Source: Methanomicrobiales archaeon (lineage in GTDB: Archaea > Halobacteriota > Methanomicrobia > Methanomicrobiales > Methanospirillaceae). From it: a stretch of 64,000 nucleotides of DNA. The number at the start of each line of letters is the position of its first letter. Position 1 is the stretch's first letter. The notes below the pieces were generated by a model. The model worked only from the letters and a program-made list of their open reading frames with translations, was not told the origin of the DNA and searched no databases. The position numbers were made by a program, and so were the translations under genes. Positions 34,768-44,227 of this stretch are shown in pieces. The stretch lies in the NCBI GenBank assembly GCA_025350045.1, contig JANXYM010000002.1, forward strand, positions 1-64,000. Reading direction: 5' to 3'.

Positions 34768-36669
34768 TCACTCCTTTGCAATACGGCAGGAATCCAGGAT
34801 CTTCTGAACCGTGGGAAAGAGCGTGAGATCGGTATGGGGCAGGAACGTGCTGGAGGTGTACTCATCCATGAATGACGATTCAGCATTCAGCTCAATATAG
34901 GCAACCTGGCATGCGATATCATCGAGAGTTTTTCTCTTCCTCCGGTTGACGAGTGCGATATTTGCACCGGTTACTGCACCGTTTCCGATATTGATGATCT
35001 TGTCAACCCCGATCTCAGGGATGAGGCCGATGATGGTTGCATTCTTCTTGTTGATATAATTGCCAAACGCCCCCGCAAAATAAATCGTCGTGATCTCACG
35101 GCGGGTAATCCCCGCCTGTTTCATCAGGGTCAGGCAGGCTGCATGCACGGATGCCTTGCTCATGATCAGGTTTTTGATATCATTTTCGGTAATGACAATA
35201 TCTTTTCCCATATCCGTCTCGGCTGCCCACGCGATTACGTATTCAGGGAAGTGACCGCCAGTTCGTATCCGCGGGTTGGCAATCCCGGTGTTTATGCGCC
35301 CGGTCCGGTCAATCACACAGGTACAGAGCAGTTCTGCCAACAGATCGATCAATCCTGATCCACAGATGCCGCGGGGTTTTAGGGAGTTGATAGTGGTATA
35401 CACCGGGTTTAACGTGTCCGGCTCAATAGTGATCTTTTCAATTGCACCCGGGTTTGCCCGCATGCCAAAGAGCACTTCGCCACCTTCCAGTGCGGGGCCG
35501 GCGGCACCTGCACACGAGAACATCCACTCGCGGTTGCCGAGTACGACTTCAAAATTGGTACCGATATCGATCAGGAGGGAGATATCTTCTTTCTCACTCA
35601 TGCCGCAGGCAAGGATATCGGCAATGATATCACCCCCGATAAAATCGCTGACTGCCGGAAAGACAAAGAGTCCACCATTCGGGTTACAGGCGATGCCGAT
35701 CCTGCCCGTTGCCACTGAAAGTGCCCTGCGCACCACCGGAACATAGGGTTCTGCAATCATGTAGGCCGGATCAATGCCGAGTAACATGTGTGTCATCACG
35801 GTATTGCCTGCGACCACCACCTCGTAGATATCCTCACGGTCGATTCCTGCCGTATTTGAGGCAGTGGTGATGGCTGCATTGATACTCTCCGTAGCAAGTG
35901 CCTGAAGTTTTGAAAGTCCGTTCTTGCGGGCAAAATTCACCCGGGCAAGGATATCCTCCCCGCAACTGATCTGGCGGTTGTAATTCGATGCAATACTGAC
36001 TACCTTACCCGAACCGAGATCCCAGAGATACACCACGATGGTTGTGGAACCCAGGTCGACTGCGGCACCATAGAGTCGTTTTGCAGTATCATTTTCCTGC
36101 AGGTCCACAAGCCGGTAACCCCCGGGCACCAGTGCTACCGTCCCGGTCGCTTTCCACTCGGCATGGCGCAGGATTGCCGGGATCTCCCGGAGCACCTCTA
36201 AAGGAACATACATCTTCTCTGCAGCCGGCCCGCCGTTTTTCTGGATACCCCAGAGCAACCGGGAAAGATCCGGCGATGGATCGGAAATGGTGGGAGGCTG
36301 GAGTTCAACATAATATTTCCTGACGGACGGGTGAAAATCAATGGTTGCTTCCAGCCCGTTAATGAGAATCTTCTGTTCCTGGATAAGGGTGCTTTCGGGC
36401 ACCTGTACCTGCAGATCGCTTTCTACCGTAGTCTCACAGGCAAGACAAGCCCCCCGGGCAAGTTCGTCTTGAGAAAAAAACCGTCCGTATTTCTGCCGGT
36501 CAAAACTGGTCTTACCTGACTGGACATAGACAATGCATTTACCGCATTTTCCCTGTCCCCCGCAGACAACATTGATATTCAGACCTGCACGCTGGGCTGC
36601 ATCCAGTATCGTGCTGCCCGTTTCAACTTCGATCTTACGATAACTGGGAAGAAAAGTAACTGTGCGCAT
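34768..36669 (-). CDS. RACo-type reductive activator of corrinoid iron-sulfur protein
   Basis: This 633-residue protein has an N-terminal 2Fe-2S ferredoxin domain with Cys36, Cys42 and Cys45 (VVCGGQGKCGKC) and further cysteines at 75 and 78. A linker follows, then an ASKHA-type ATPase domain beginning GAAVDLGSTTIVVYL (about residue 200). LLIDIGTNFEVVLG and GAFGNYINKKNA are its other phosphate-binding segments. RACo proteins use ATP to push an electron uphill onto Co(II) of the corrinoid protein, restoring the methyl-accepting Co(I) state. The start directly follows the stop of the CFeSP large-subunit gene with no spacer. It could also be called DUF4445/ASKHA ferredoxin; the operon makes RACo the best reading. 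Confidence 0.92.
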   Translation of the reverse strand: MRTVTFLPSYRKIEVETGSTILDAAQRAGLNINVVCGGQGKCGKCIVYVQSGKTSFDRQKYGRFFSQDELARGACLACETTVESDLQVQVPESTLIQEQKILINGLEATIDFHPSVRKYYVELQPPTISDPSPDLSRLLWGIQKNGGPAAEKMYVPLEVLREIPAILRHAEWKATGTVALVPGGYRLVDLQENDTAKRLYGAAVDLGSTTIVVYLWDLGSGKVVSIASNYNRQISCGEDILARVNFARKNGLSKLQALATESINAAITTASNTAGIDREDIYEVVVAGNTVMTHMLLGIDPAYMIAEPYVPVVRRALSVATGRIGIACNPNGGLFVFPAVSDFIGGDIIADILACGMSEKEDISLLIDIGTNFEVVLGNREWMFSCAGAAGPALEGGEVLFGMRANPGAIEKITIEPDTLNPVYTTINSLKPRGICGSGLIDLLAELLCTCVIDRTGRINTGIANPRIRTGGHFPEYVIAWAAETDMGKDIVITENDIKNLIMSKASVHAACLTLMKQAGITRREITTIYFAGAFGNYINKKNATIIGLIPEIGVDKIINIGNGAVTGANIALVNRRKRKTLDDIACQVAYIELNAESSFMDEYTSSTFLPHTDLTLFPTVQKILDSCRIAKE

Positions 36670-38004
36670 TTATTTTTTCCACTCCTCGTGTAAAAACTCT
36701 CCAATTTCAGCTGCATCCCGCGGTCCGACCAGTACTTTCCACCCGGTCAGGTCTTCGATCCTGCCCGAGAGCGGGGATGCATATCCCGGTATGATAAGTA
36801 TCCTGTGGGATACCTCATCTTCCAAGGCAAATTTTTTAATCGAGTCATTTACCAGCGTCTCGCTCAGTTTTCCCGCTGCCACAGCCGTAAGAACCGAGAG
36901 TCCTTCAGTGTCGACAATCAGCATAAAGCAGGGCAGACGCGTTGATTCCAGATACCCCTGGAGGGTGAAGAACGTGAGCGAGAAGTTCACGGTCATTAAG
37001 ACCGGAGCGTCCTTTCCCGGATTGCCGATACGATAGAGTCCGGGGTTCATCTGGATAGGTTTCTGGGGATCGGTGTAGATATTCTGGCGAAGGGTCAGTG
37101 CTGCTTTTGCCGATGCCGGTGAAAGAGGGGCAGAGATGATGACAGAAGCATATTTTGTTATGCCAAGGGTGATTGCTGCATCCGGTAACTCCATTAACGA
37201 GGCATCGAGGAGGACCGGGTACCCGAGATCAGGTGCTGCCCGGGTGATCGCAAGCTGACGAATCGTTGTGGACCGGATCATGAAATCCCGTAATGATGCC
37301 GGGAAGAGATCCAGGATGAGATCCTGTACACCGTCTGATGTACAGTCCCGGGTCAGCTGTGCGAGTTCATCGATGGTTTTTCCTTTCACTACCAGCGGGC
37401 AGTCATGCTGTTTTGCCAGTGCACAGAACTCAGTGCGGTTTTCCGGTGTGGCGGCGTGGATAAGCGGACGGTAGGTTCCGCAGAGTGCAAGGGCTGCGGA
37501 GAGTGCTGCAGGGTCTGCAGTCACCAGCACCAGGGGCAGATCTGCAATCTTTTCAACGGTACCGACCGCCCGGGCAAATATCTCGGCAGAACCGCTGGCA
37601 TTCTCTATCGCAATACCATTAAACCGGAGATCCGCTCCCACCCGGGTAAAAAATTCGTCCCTTACCCGCGCAGTCACCCCGGAAATCTCATACGGGGGCA
37701 TGGTATCAGGGACCCGAAACATGATTCCCGGAGGGTGATAAAATGTTTTTTCATGACGATAGAGCACAAACTCTTCACCCACAGCAAAAGAATGTTCCCC
37801 GATACCGAGTTTTACTAGTCGTATGGGCGGGCGGGTCGTAGCACCCAGCACTGATTTGGCCTCCTCATCCAGGTACGGGCAGAGTGATATATCCGCTTTA
37901 CCGCCGGCAAGTTTCATGGCAAAGGTAAGGCAGGTGGGATCTCCGCACTCCTTGCAGTTTTTCCGGGGCAGAAGTTTGTAGATGTCAAGAGCTTTTAAGG
38001 CCAT
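36670..38004 (-). CDS. cdhE: Corrinoid iron-sulfur protein large (gamma) subunit, AcsC/CdhE
   Basis: This subunit of about 444 residues carries the corrinoid that shuttles the methyl group between tetrahydro(methano)pterin and the synthase. The N-terminal [4Fe-4S] motif uses Cys17, Cys20, Cys25 and Cys42 (NCKECGDPTC, then SLCPYL). A TIM-barrel domain follows and a C-terminal corrinoid-binding domain closes the protein; NPGLYRIGNPGKDAPVL lies at the barrel end. The frame is open upstream to 38163, but the ATG at 38004, 1 bp after the cdhD stop, gives the normal N-terminus. The length matches both bacterial AcsC and archaeal CdhE (about 450). Confidence 0.95.
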   Translation of the reverse strand: MALKALDIYKLLPRKNCKECGDPTCLTFAMKLAGGKADISLCPYLDEEAKSVLGATTRPPIRLVKLGIGEHSFAVGEEFVLYRHEKTFYHPPGIMFRVPDTMPPYEISGVTARVRDEFFTRVGADLRFNGIAIENASGSAEIFARAVGTVEKIADLPLVLVTADPAALSAALALCGTYRPLIHAATPENRTEFCALAKQHDCPLVVKGKTIDELAQLTRDCTSDGVQDLILDLFPASLRDFMIRSTTIRQLAITRAAPDLGYPVLLDASLMELPDAAITLGITKYASVIISAPLSPASAKAALTLRQNIYTDPQKPIQMNPGLYRIGNPGKDAPVLMTVNFSLTFFTLQGYLESTRLPCFMLIVDTEGLSVLTAVAAGKLSETLVNDSIKKFALEDEVSHRILIIPGYASPLSGRIEDLTGWKVLVGPRDAAEIGEFLHEEWKK

Positions 38005-38005
38005 G

Positions 38006-38974
38006 TTATCCCTCCCCGCCAGCGATTTTTCCGGGAGTAAGGCTGCCAAATGCTTTCCTGAGCAAAGGGATTGTCCTCGGGTGCCGGACACAGATGATCT
38101 CTGCACCGGCAATTGCGGCCGCAAGCCCGGTGGTAAACTCCCACTGAACAGCAATATCGTCAAGGATTGCGGGTTCTGATTCCCTCACTTCTTTGACGGT
38201 TAATGAATCTATGGCAGAACAGATGATTGGCATGGCAAGATCAGCATCACCTTTCAGCGCAGAAAAACGGATTCGTTCCATGGCGGAGTATGAATATTCA
38301 AATCCGTATCCCAGTGAACCGGTATAGGGATCGATGATGATATGGTCCCGGGATACCCCGATCTCTTTTAAGAGAATATTCAGCTGTTTTGCCAGGTTGA
38401 CATCTATGGGGGACTGGGCGATCACGGAATGATCGTAGGCCATAGCAGCAGCAGCAATACTGCGGTACCTGCCCGCTTCTGCTGTCCCAAGCAGCATACG
38501 TTCTCCCTGTCCGGCTTCCCCGCATTTTAAGAATACCTCGCTGTCGATCTTTGGTTCATTACTCCCCTCGATGATAAGGGGCAGGCCGGTACCGGACAGA
38601 ACGGTCTCTATGGTCGTCCCCACAGACGCTATATCGGAAAAATCCCGCTTACGGGTGCTGGTCAGGTACAGTCTTACCATGTCTGCTCCATACACGGTCT
38701 CTGCTGCATGTGCCCATTCCCCGGAATTATGTACCATATCCCCGCAATAGTTCGTTACAATCGGGGACCAGTATTGCGGATTATCGCAAATCTCAAGCGT
38801 AATGAGCGGGGAAGAAGAACCCTGGATCTTTTCAAGGAAGGGAAGGGTTTTTTCCCCGCCGATCCGGTATGAGATCCTCCGGGTTCCCCCCTCAGATTTT
38901 GTTGCGCCGAGCTGTACGCAGGCAATCGAACCGCTCCAGCCAAAATTCAGATCGAATCCCATGATTTTGATCAC
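38006..38974 (-). CDS. cdhD: Corrinoid iron-sulfur protein small (delta) subunit, AcsD/CdhD
   Basis: This 322-residue TIM-barrel subunit pairs with the gamma subunit to form the corrinoid iron-sulfur protein. Family segments are LITLEICDNPQYW (about 57-69), LYLTSTRKRDFSD (about 102-114), PLIIEGSNEPKID (about 131-143) and IIIDPYTGSLGYGFEYSYS (about 214-232). Its length matches bacterial AcsD (about 310-325) and is shorter than most archaeal CdhD (about 400 or more). It overlaps the synthase gene by 4 bp (ATGA). An internal ATG at 38962 is also possible. Confidence 0.94.
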   Translation of the reverse strand: MIKIMGFDLNFGWSGSIACVQLGATKSEGGTRRISYRIGGEKTLPFLEKIQGSSSPLITLEICDNPQYWSPIVTNYCGDMVHNSGEWAHAAETVYGADMVRLYLTSTRKRDFSDIASVGTTIETVLSGTGLPLIIEGSNEPKIDSEVFLKCGEAGQGERMLLGTAEAGRYRSIAAAAMAYDHSVIAQSPIDVNLAKQLNILLKEIGVSRDHIIIDPYTGSLGYGFEYSYSAMERIRFSALKGDADLAMPIICSAIDSLTVKEVRESEPAILDDIAVQWEFTTGLAAAIAGAEIICVRHPRTIPLLRKAFGSLTPGKIAGGEG

Positions 38975-41001
38975 ACCAGGGGTTTCATTTTCAGGGCCGG
39001 GTGTTGTACCGTGTTGAGATAGACCATGAGGTCTTCAATTGTTGCTGCGCTGGTCTCATCGGCTATCTTGTCAAACAAATCGGGCATGTTCCTGTCGGCA
39101 AGTATTTTCACCAGACGGGGCTTGAGTTCTTCTTTAAGTTGTGCGGGCATCCAGACAAGGCGTCCGATTCCTCCGTCGCCCTGTAAGAAACGATCTGAGA
39201 GGATATACCCCTTTGAAATCCCTGCAAACCCCGGGGTCTGTGCACCGCCCCCGATTGTGCCGGCAAGGGTGGAGAAAGACATGCCCGAAGGCGTAAGCCC
39301 TTTGAACTCGCGGTTCACAATCATAATTCCGTTCACCTCGGGAAGCATCAGGGCAATACATTCAAAACACCCGCAACAGGTCATCGGGTACTCCATGACA
39401 CTGTAGAGTGAGCACCGGTCAACTTCTCCATGGCTGGCTTTCTTGACGAAACGGTTGACTCCTTCAAATTCACCGTTCCGGGCATTGATCACCGGTCCTT
39501 TTTCTATTGGCTGGTTTGCACCGGCAGGTGACATCTCATATGCAATCTTGCCATCCAGCCAGCTGATCGCGCCACAGAGGGCCGGACGCTCAGGAGTGAT
39601 CACACAGACGTGGTTCGGTGCAAATGTCTGGCAGAGCGTGCAGGAATAATACGTATTTACATCATTGTCACGCATGCCCCTGATGCGTGCGTCCCGCTCT
39701 TCATACACACGTTCGGCTTCTTTCCTCGCTGCCAGTACTTTTTCCCCGTCAGTGATGAGGGTAACCGATACGGCATCCAGCAACTGGGGAAAATCCATGC
39801 GAAACTTGCTTGCGAGCAGTTTGCCGATATGTTCGATCTTCACACCTTTTGCCACGGCTTCTTTCGATAACCGGACCCAGATGAGATCCCGTTGGGCAAC
39901 ATGCCACGATCCCTCTCCGTAATTGACAAAATTATGAATTCTTCGCTCGAGTACCGGCTCATAATCTTTCTTCATGGTTTTGCCAGCCACTTCAATGATG
40001 ATGGCCAGCGGGTTGGCAGAACCCTCTGTCATGGAATCGATTTCGGGACCAATGACCGTCACCTGCCCGTCTTTGATCTCCCCGGCATTTTTCATCCGCA
40101 GCAGTTCAAATGCAGGTGACCTGCCCCCTCCAAACTCCACGTACATCTCTTCTTTACGGATGCTTTTTCCTTCAAAAGCAGGAGAGCAGCCCATGGGTAT
40201 AGGAATTGCGGTCACCGTGACGCGGATACCTTTCAACTCCATGCCGGTCCGGACAATATCTTCCGGTGTCGCCGTTATCCACGCTCCTCCGGAATATTCT
40301 CCCAGTGTCAGGATGGGAAAACCGAGCACCCGCATACCATCGACAAGCGCGATCTCTTCTTCAGAAAGTCCGGGAAGTGCAATAACAATGGCTTTTGCCC
40401 GTTCTGCTGCATAGGTTAAAAGACGGTGCATATCTCCGGGAGTGACTCCCCCGAACATCATGGCTACACGTGCAATAATATCGACAAAGTGCACACCGTG
40501 CAGGGCATCAGAACCCAGCGGGATGAGGCGATAATCAAGACCGAGTTTCACCCCGGCAGAGGATAATGACGGTACAACCGGCCCGGCAAGGAAGGTGAGC
40601 ATATATTTTTCCTGGAGTTCGCGGCAGATCGCTGCCGCAGTACCGTCACTCTGTGGGGTGCCGACAATAAGGGCCAGACCAAGGATACTGCCGTCAACCA
40701 GGGAATACCCGAGTTTTCTTATGACCGTATCGGCAATAAAACCGGTATATGGCAGAACTTTCTTTCCGTCCTGTGCCGTTTTTTTTGCAAGAATTATTTC
40801 AGAGGCAACCAGGGAATTATCCTGTGTCCGGGAAAACACGTCCAGCGATGCCGTACGGTCGTGTACCGCTATACCCGTCAGGGCATAGGAAATGGGGAGG
40901 TGATAGGCAGTATCTTCATAAGAAAAGGTTCCCTGAATCGTCGCCATTGCGGATTTCAGAGAGTCCTTTCCCTTTTTTAGTGCCAACTCAACGTCGGTCA
41001 T
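38971..41001 (-). CDS. acsB: Acetyl-CoA synthase, long bacterial-type (AcsB/CdhC)
   Basis: This 676-residue enzyme condenses CO, a CFeSP-bound methyl group and CoA into acetyl-CoA, or runs the reverse. The A-cluster set is complete: Cys454, Cys457, Cys466, Cys476 for the [4Fe-4S] part and Cys543-Gly-Cys545 for distal nickel. The spacing is that of the Moorella synthase (Cys506, 509, 518, 528, 595, 597), offset by 52. The archaeal CdhC core would begin near residue 265 (PIPMGCSPAFEGK). The preceding 265 residues correspond to the bacterial N-terminal domain, minus about 50 residues at the very N-terminus. No CO dehydrogenase gene accompanies it. It opens the six-gene operon. Confidence 0.95.
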   Translation of the reverse strand: MTDVELALKKGKDSLKSAMATIQGTFSYEDTAYHLPISYALTGIAVHDRTASLDVFSRTQDNSLVASEIILAKKTAQDGKKVLPYTGFIADTVIRKLGYSLVDGSILGLALIVGTPQSDGTAAAICRELQEKYMLTFLAGPVVPSLSSAGVKLGLDYRLIPLGSDALHGVHFVDIIARVAMMFGGVTPGDMHRLLTYAAERAKAIVIALPGLSEEEIALVDGMRVLGFPILTLGEYSGGAWITATPEDIVRTGMELKGIRVTVTAIPIPMGCSPAFEGKSIRKEEMYVEFGGGRSPAFELLRMKNAGEIKDGQVTVIGPEIDSMTEGSANPLAIIIEVAGKTMKKDYEPVLERRIHNFVNYGEGSWHVAQRDLIWVRLSKEAVAKGVKIEHIGKLLASKFRMDFPQLLDAVSVTLITDGEKVLAARKEAERVYEERDARIRGMRDNDVNTYYSCTLCQTFAPNHVCVITPERPALCGAISWLDGKIAYEMSPAGANQPIEKGPVINARNGEFEGVNRFVKKASHGEVDRCSLYSVMEYPMTCCGCFECIALMLPEVNGIMIVNREFKGLTPSGMSFSTLAGTIGGGAQTPGFAGISKGYILSDRFLQGDGGIGRLVWMPAQLKEELKPRLVKILADRNMPDLFDKIADETSAATIEDLMVYLNTVQHPALKMKPLV

Positions 41002-41150
41002 TGTCAGATTTCCTCTGATACAAAGTTCCCCGGTAAAACAGATATAGTTTCGTTATACGGTAACTAAAAAAAATCAGGAAACAATTGATTGTTGATGACA
41101 AAAATATATATCCCTTTTAAATGATATTCTCTTTAACGAGAGGTCAGAAA
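41002..41150. promoter_or_regulatory. Divergent promoter region, acetyl-CoA synthase operon / PEGA protein
   Basis: This 149-bp spacer is very AT-rich. For the plus-strand gene a TATA-like AAATATATAT lies at 41101-41110. A short symmetric GTTATACGGTAAC at 41053-41065 could be a regulator site. No regulator can be named. Confidence 0.4.
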
Positions 41151-42239
41151 ATGAAAATCATGCGAATTAACCGGATTTTTTCGGTTCTTGTGCTGCTGAT
41201 TACAGCAATTTGTATTGTTCAGCCGGTGCTGGGTGACAACGGGATCGTCACTATTGCTTACCGGGGGGCCGGGGGAAGCTATATCGGGGATACCGTGATC
41301 TTTGATGGTAAAAACACGGTTGGGAATGTTACCTATATCCGGGTTACCGGTCCGGGTCTTCCTCCGGAAGGAGTACCGGTATATGACCTTAATGGAGATC
41401 CCGGATCAGGAAATTCCATTGAAGTGAAACCTGATGGTACCTGGAAACTTGCATGGTATACCTCGACAATCAAAGGTGTAGAAAAGATGCAGACAGCCCG
41501 GTATTATTTCACGGCTGCAGATCTCGCTCACCCTGAAATATCCTCCACAACCTCCGTAGTTATGAAAAAAGCAGAATTTTACGCGGTTATTTCACCGAAC
41601 CCAGCGACCACCGGGGATTATGTTTCGATAACCGGTTCTTCGGAACGGGGAGTATCGTATGTACTGATTGAGGTATCGGACAATACCGGTAAGATACTGC
41701 GTACCTACACATCTCCGGTCAGTGCATCCGGCTATTTCAATTATGGTTTCCATGTGGATATGCAACCGGGACTCTATTATACCTCCGTGAGCAATCCCTC
41801 AATAAAAACTCCCCTCCAGATAATACTGACAATAGTTCCTCCCCAAAAAAATGCAACGGGAGAGACCGCTGTGCTGATACCGACTTTCCTTCAGCCCGTT
41901 ACTACCCCCACGGGAGACTCCCCCGTTGCTACTGCAGGTAGTGGGACATTATCCATTGCATCAATACCGGCAGGTGCCTCAGTGTATGTCGATAATGTGA
42001 TGTTGGGAAAATCACCGGTAGATCTGAGCAATCTGAATTATGGAAGCCACCAGATTGAGATAAAATCCCCCGGATACCAGACCTATACTGTCCAGGTAAC
42101 CGTCAGGGAAGGAGCACCGGTGACCGTATCTCCGGTCCTGCTTAAAAATCCCTCTTCGATCCCCCTTTCACCTTTTACCGTGCTTATCGGGCTTATCATC
42201 TCCTGTGTACTAGCCATTGCCTGGCGTAAAAGAGGGTAA
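41151..42239 (+). CDS. Secreted or membrane-anchored PEGA-domain protein
   Basis: This protein of about 362 residues has an N-terminal signal sequence (IFSVLVLLITAICIVQPVLG, about 8-27). Beta-rich repeats of the kind seen in methanogen surface proteins follow (GDTVIFDGKNTVGN, and a second unit with SPNPATTGDYVSITGSS). A Thr/Pro-rich linker leads to a PEGA domain (GTLSIASIPAGASVYVDN, then SPGYQTY). A C-terminal transmembrane helix with a basic tail (AWRKRG) closes the protein. It would be exposed on the cell surface. The ATG at 41151 with GAGGT eight bases upstream is preferred over 41121. It is divergent from the acetyl-CoA synthase operon. Confidence 0.85.
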   Translation: MKIMRINRIFSVLVLLITAICIVQPVLGDNGIVTIAYRGAGGSYIGDTVIFDGKNTVGNVTYIRVTGPGLPPEGVPVYDLNGDPGSGNSIEVKPDGTWKLAWYTSTIKGVEKMQTARYYFTAADLAHPEISSTTSVVMKKAEFYAVISPNPATTGDYVSITGSSERGVSYVLIEVSDNTGKILRTYTSPVSASGYFNYGFHVDMQPGLYYTSVSNPSIKTPLQIILTIVPPQKNATGETAVLIPTFLQPVTTPTGDSPVATAGSGTLSIASIPAGASVYVDNVMLGKSPVDLSNLNYGSHQIEIKSPGYQTYTVQVTVREGAPVTVSPVLLKNPSSIPLSPFTVLIGLIISCVLAIAWRKRG

Positions 42240-42359
42240 AAACCAATAATCCCTCACTTAATTTCCCCCCAGTCCGGTATTTTTTCTTGGCCGGATATTT
42301 CCCCCATACCTTATATCGATACAAACTCCTATCAGTTGAGAGATAAGTGGTGAATATCT

Positions 42360-43862
42360 GTGACGAAATTCTCTTTTATCGCTCACATGCCCGATACCCC
42401 GGGATCGCTGCACCGGGCTGCTGAAATTATCAAAAAATATGACGGCAACATCAACCGTATCCAGTTTGATCGCCGCATTGATTCCGGGACGGTCTTTTAT
42501 GAAGTAACTGCTTCAGAAACATCTTACGCCAGGATCACGCAGGATCTCGAGCAGATCGGGTACCTCCAGAGCTCGATAAATCCCATGAGTTTCTTAAAAT
42601 TCTGCGTTTACCTGCCCCACCGCCCGGGTGCACTGTATGAATTCCTGGGATTAACGACATTGGCCGGTGCAAATATCTCGTTTCTGGATTTCGATGATAA
42701 GGGAAGGCATCCTGATCGTCTGACCGTAAGCCTGAATCTGGAACAGGGTGCTGTTGTTGATCGTTTGCTGAACCAGCTGAAATCCCTGTACCGCATGGAG
42801 ATCATAGAATACGATACTACCGGGAAAAAACTGGATGATACGGTCTTTTACGTCCGGTACGCCCAGGCAATCCGGGACCTTATCGGGAAATCCGAGGATG
42901 CATTCCTGCTTTCATTTCTCGCTGACACCAATCGCATGGCTCAGGAACTGATGGACCGGGGGTGCGATCCCAAACAGGTTTTTGAAAGTGTTCTTAAAAC
43001 AGGTCAGACCTTAAAGGCCACTACCGGTAACCATTTTTATGCCGATGTCCAGAAATTCCGGATACATGATAATATTCTTTTATTTTGTTTCCAGGTCCCC
43101 TGTGGGGGAAATATCTTCCTCGTGAAGTCTGATGAAAAATACCTGATGATTGATACCGGGTACGGTATTTACCATGCAGATGTGATGGCCATGCTTTCAC
43201 GATACGGGGTGATTGATATCAGGAAGATCACCCGTATTGTTGTCACGCATGCCGACGCGGATCACTGCGGAGCTGCCGGCTTTTTTGCATCCCCGGTGCT
43301 TATGCACCCTAGTACGCTTGAGATCATCCGGACAAATAACCGGGCCTATGGATCCCGAAGCGATCATTCAAGCCTGGATGAATTCTATACAAAAATGATC
43401 AATCTTTTCTCACGATTCACCATACCTGAAGCGGTCGATTGTATTTCTGAATCAACCGGAATTTCCCGGGGTATATTCCCGGTTATCGGTAAGGTATCCA
43501 TGGGAGATATCGAATTTGATGTACTTGACGGATTAAGCGGGCATACTGCCGGCCAGGTGTTTCTGTATTCCCGGACATATGGTTTATTATTTGCCGCAGA
43601 CAGTGTGATCAATTTTGCCAGTCTCTCAAAAGAGCGTGCGGAGTATAGCTCTCTTGCTGCATTCCTCGTCACATCCGTAAATGTTGATAGCGACAGCGCA
43701 AAGAAGGAACGCAAAGGTCTGCTTGAACTGGCGCAGGAGACCGATAATGAACTGAGTCTCTCCGGGAGACGTTGCCTTATCTGCGGGGGACATGGCGCAG
43801 TGTCGGTACTTGAGAACGGGAAACTTGTGGCATCGGGAGAGACAGAGCGTTACGTGCCGTAA
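42360..43862 (+). CDS. Tandem ACT domains fused to metallo-beta-lactamase fold
   Basis: The 500-residue protein begins with two ACT-like ligand-binding domains (about residues 3-72 and 78-152; hallmarks MPDTPGSLHRAAEII and LPHRPGALYEFLGL). A helical linker follows, then an MBL-fold hydrolase domain from about residue 235. The metal motif is His297-x-Asp299-x-Asp301-His302 (HADADH), with GLSGHTAGQ and GGHGA as later metal-ligand segments. ACT domains usually sense amino acids, so hydrolase activity may be allosterically controlled. The start is GTG at 42360. A TATA-like CTTATATCG precedes it near 42311. Function unknown. Confidence 0.85.
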   Translation: MTKFSFIAHMPDTPGSLHRAAEIIKKYDGNINRIQFDRRIDSGTVFYEVTASETSYARITQDLEQIGYLQSSINPMSFLKFCVYLPHRPGALYEFLGLTTLAGANISFLDFDDKGRHPDRLTVSLNLEQGAVVDRLLNQLKSLYRMEIIEYDTTGKKLDDTVFYVRYAQAIRDLIGKSEDAFLLSFLADTNRMAQELMDRGCDPKQVFESVLKTGQTLKATTGNHFYADVQKFRIHDNILLFCFQVPCGGNIFLVKSDEKYLMIDTGYGIYHADVMAMLSRYGVIDIRKITRIVVTHADADHCGAAGFFASPVLMHPSTLEIIRTNNRAYGSRSDHSSLDEFYTKMINLFSRFTIPEAVDCISESTGISRGIFPVIGKVSMGDIEFDVLDGLSGHTAGQVFLYSRTYGLLFAADSVINFASLSKERAEYSSLAAFLVTSVNVDSDSAKKERKGLLELAQETDNELSLSGRRCLICGGHGAVSVLENGKLVASGETERYVP

Positions 43863-44227
43863 AAACGTAATTTTTTTATGTTCGTCAGATATTTATCAAT
43901 AATTTCGGATTTTTAAGAACCAGCAATGAGTCAGATAACGAATGACGTTATGTTAAGGCTGGCACAGAATCTTGTCCTTGTGGCAGGAACGTGTAATGAT
44001 TTTTCACGGGTTGGATTAAGCAACGGGTTCCCGTTTTTTTTATCTGGAACGGAATCTCCAATAAAAAAAAGTGATTACTCCCGAAATAATTGAATCTGGA
44101 GGAGAAGATCCCCGGCCATTTCATTCCAGAAAATTCTGTTATCCACAAATGCTGATTCAAGGACGCTTTAGAGATCTTCTGCGAAATTCTCATCTACTAT
44201 GCAATTACATCTTGTGTGGGAAACTTA
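43863..44227. other. Intergenic stretch with terminator
   Basis: Some 365 bp hold no gene. There is a hairpin-plus-T-run at 44022-44041 and an AT-rich region before the isomerase gene (44040-44090). Confidence 0.5.
44022..44041 (+). terminator. Hairpin terminator with T-run
   Basis: AACGG and CCGTT flank a four-base loop (44022-44035) and are followed at once by a T-run to 44041. It would end transcripts of the ACT-MBL gene or of an unrecognised short transcript. Confidence 0.5.

Noticed and set aside
38971-41001. Ordinary archaeal CdhC
   Set aside because: At 676 residues it is about 200 longer than archaeal CdhC, and the extra N-terminal part matches the bacterial synthase arrangement.
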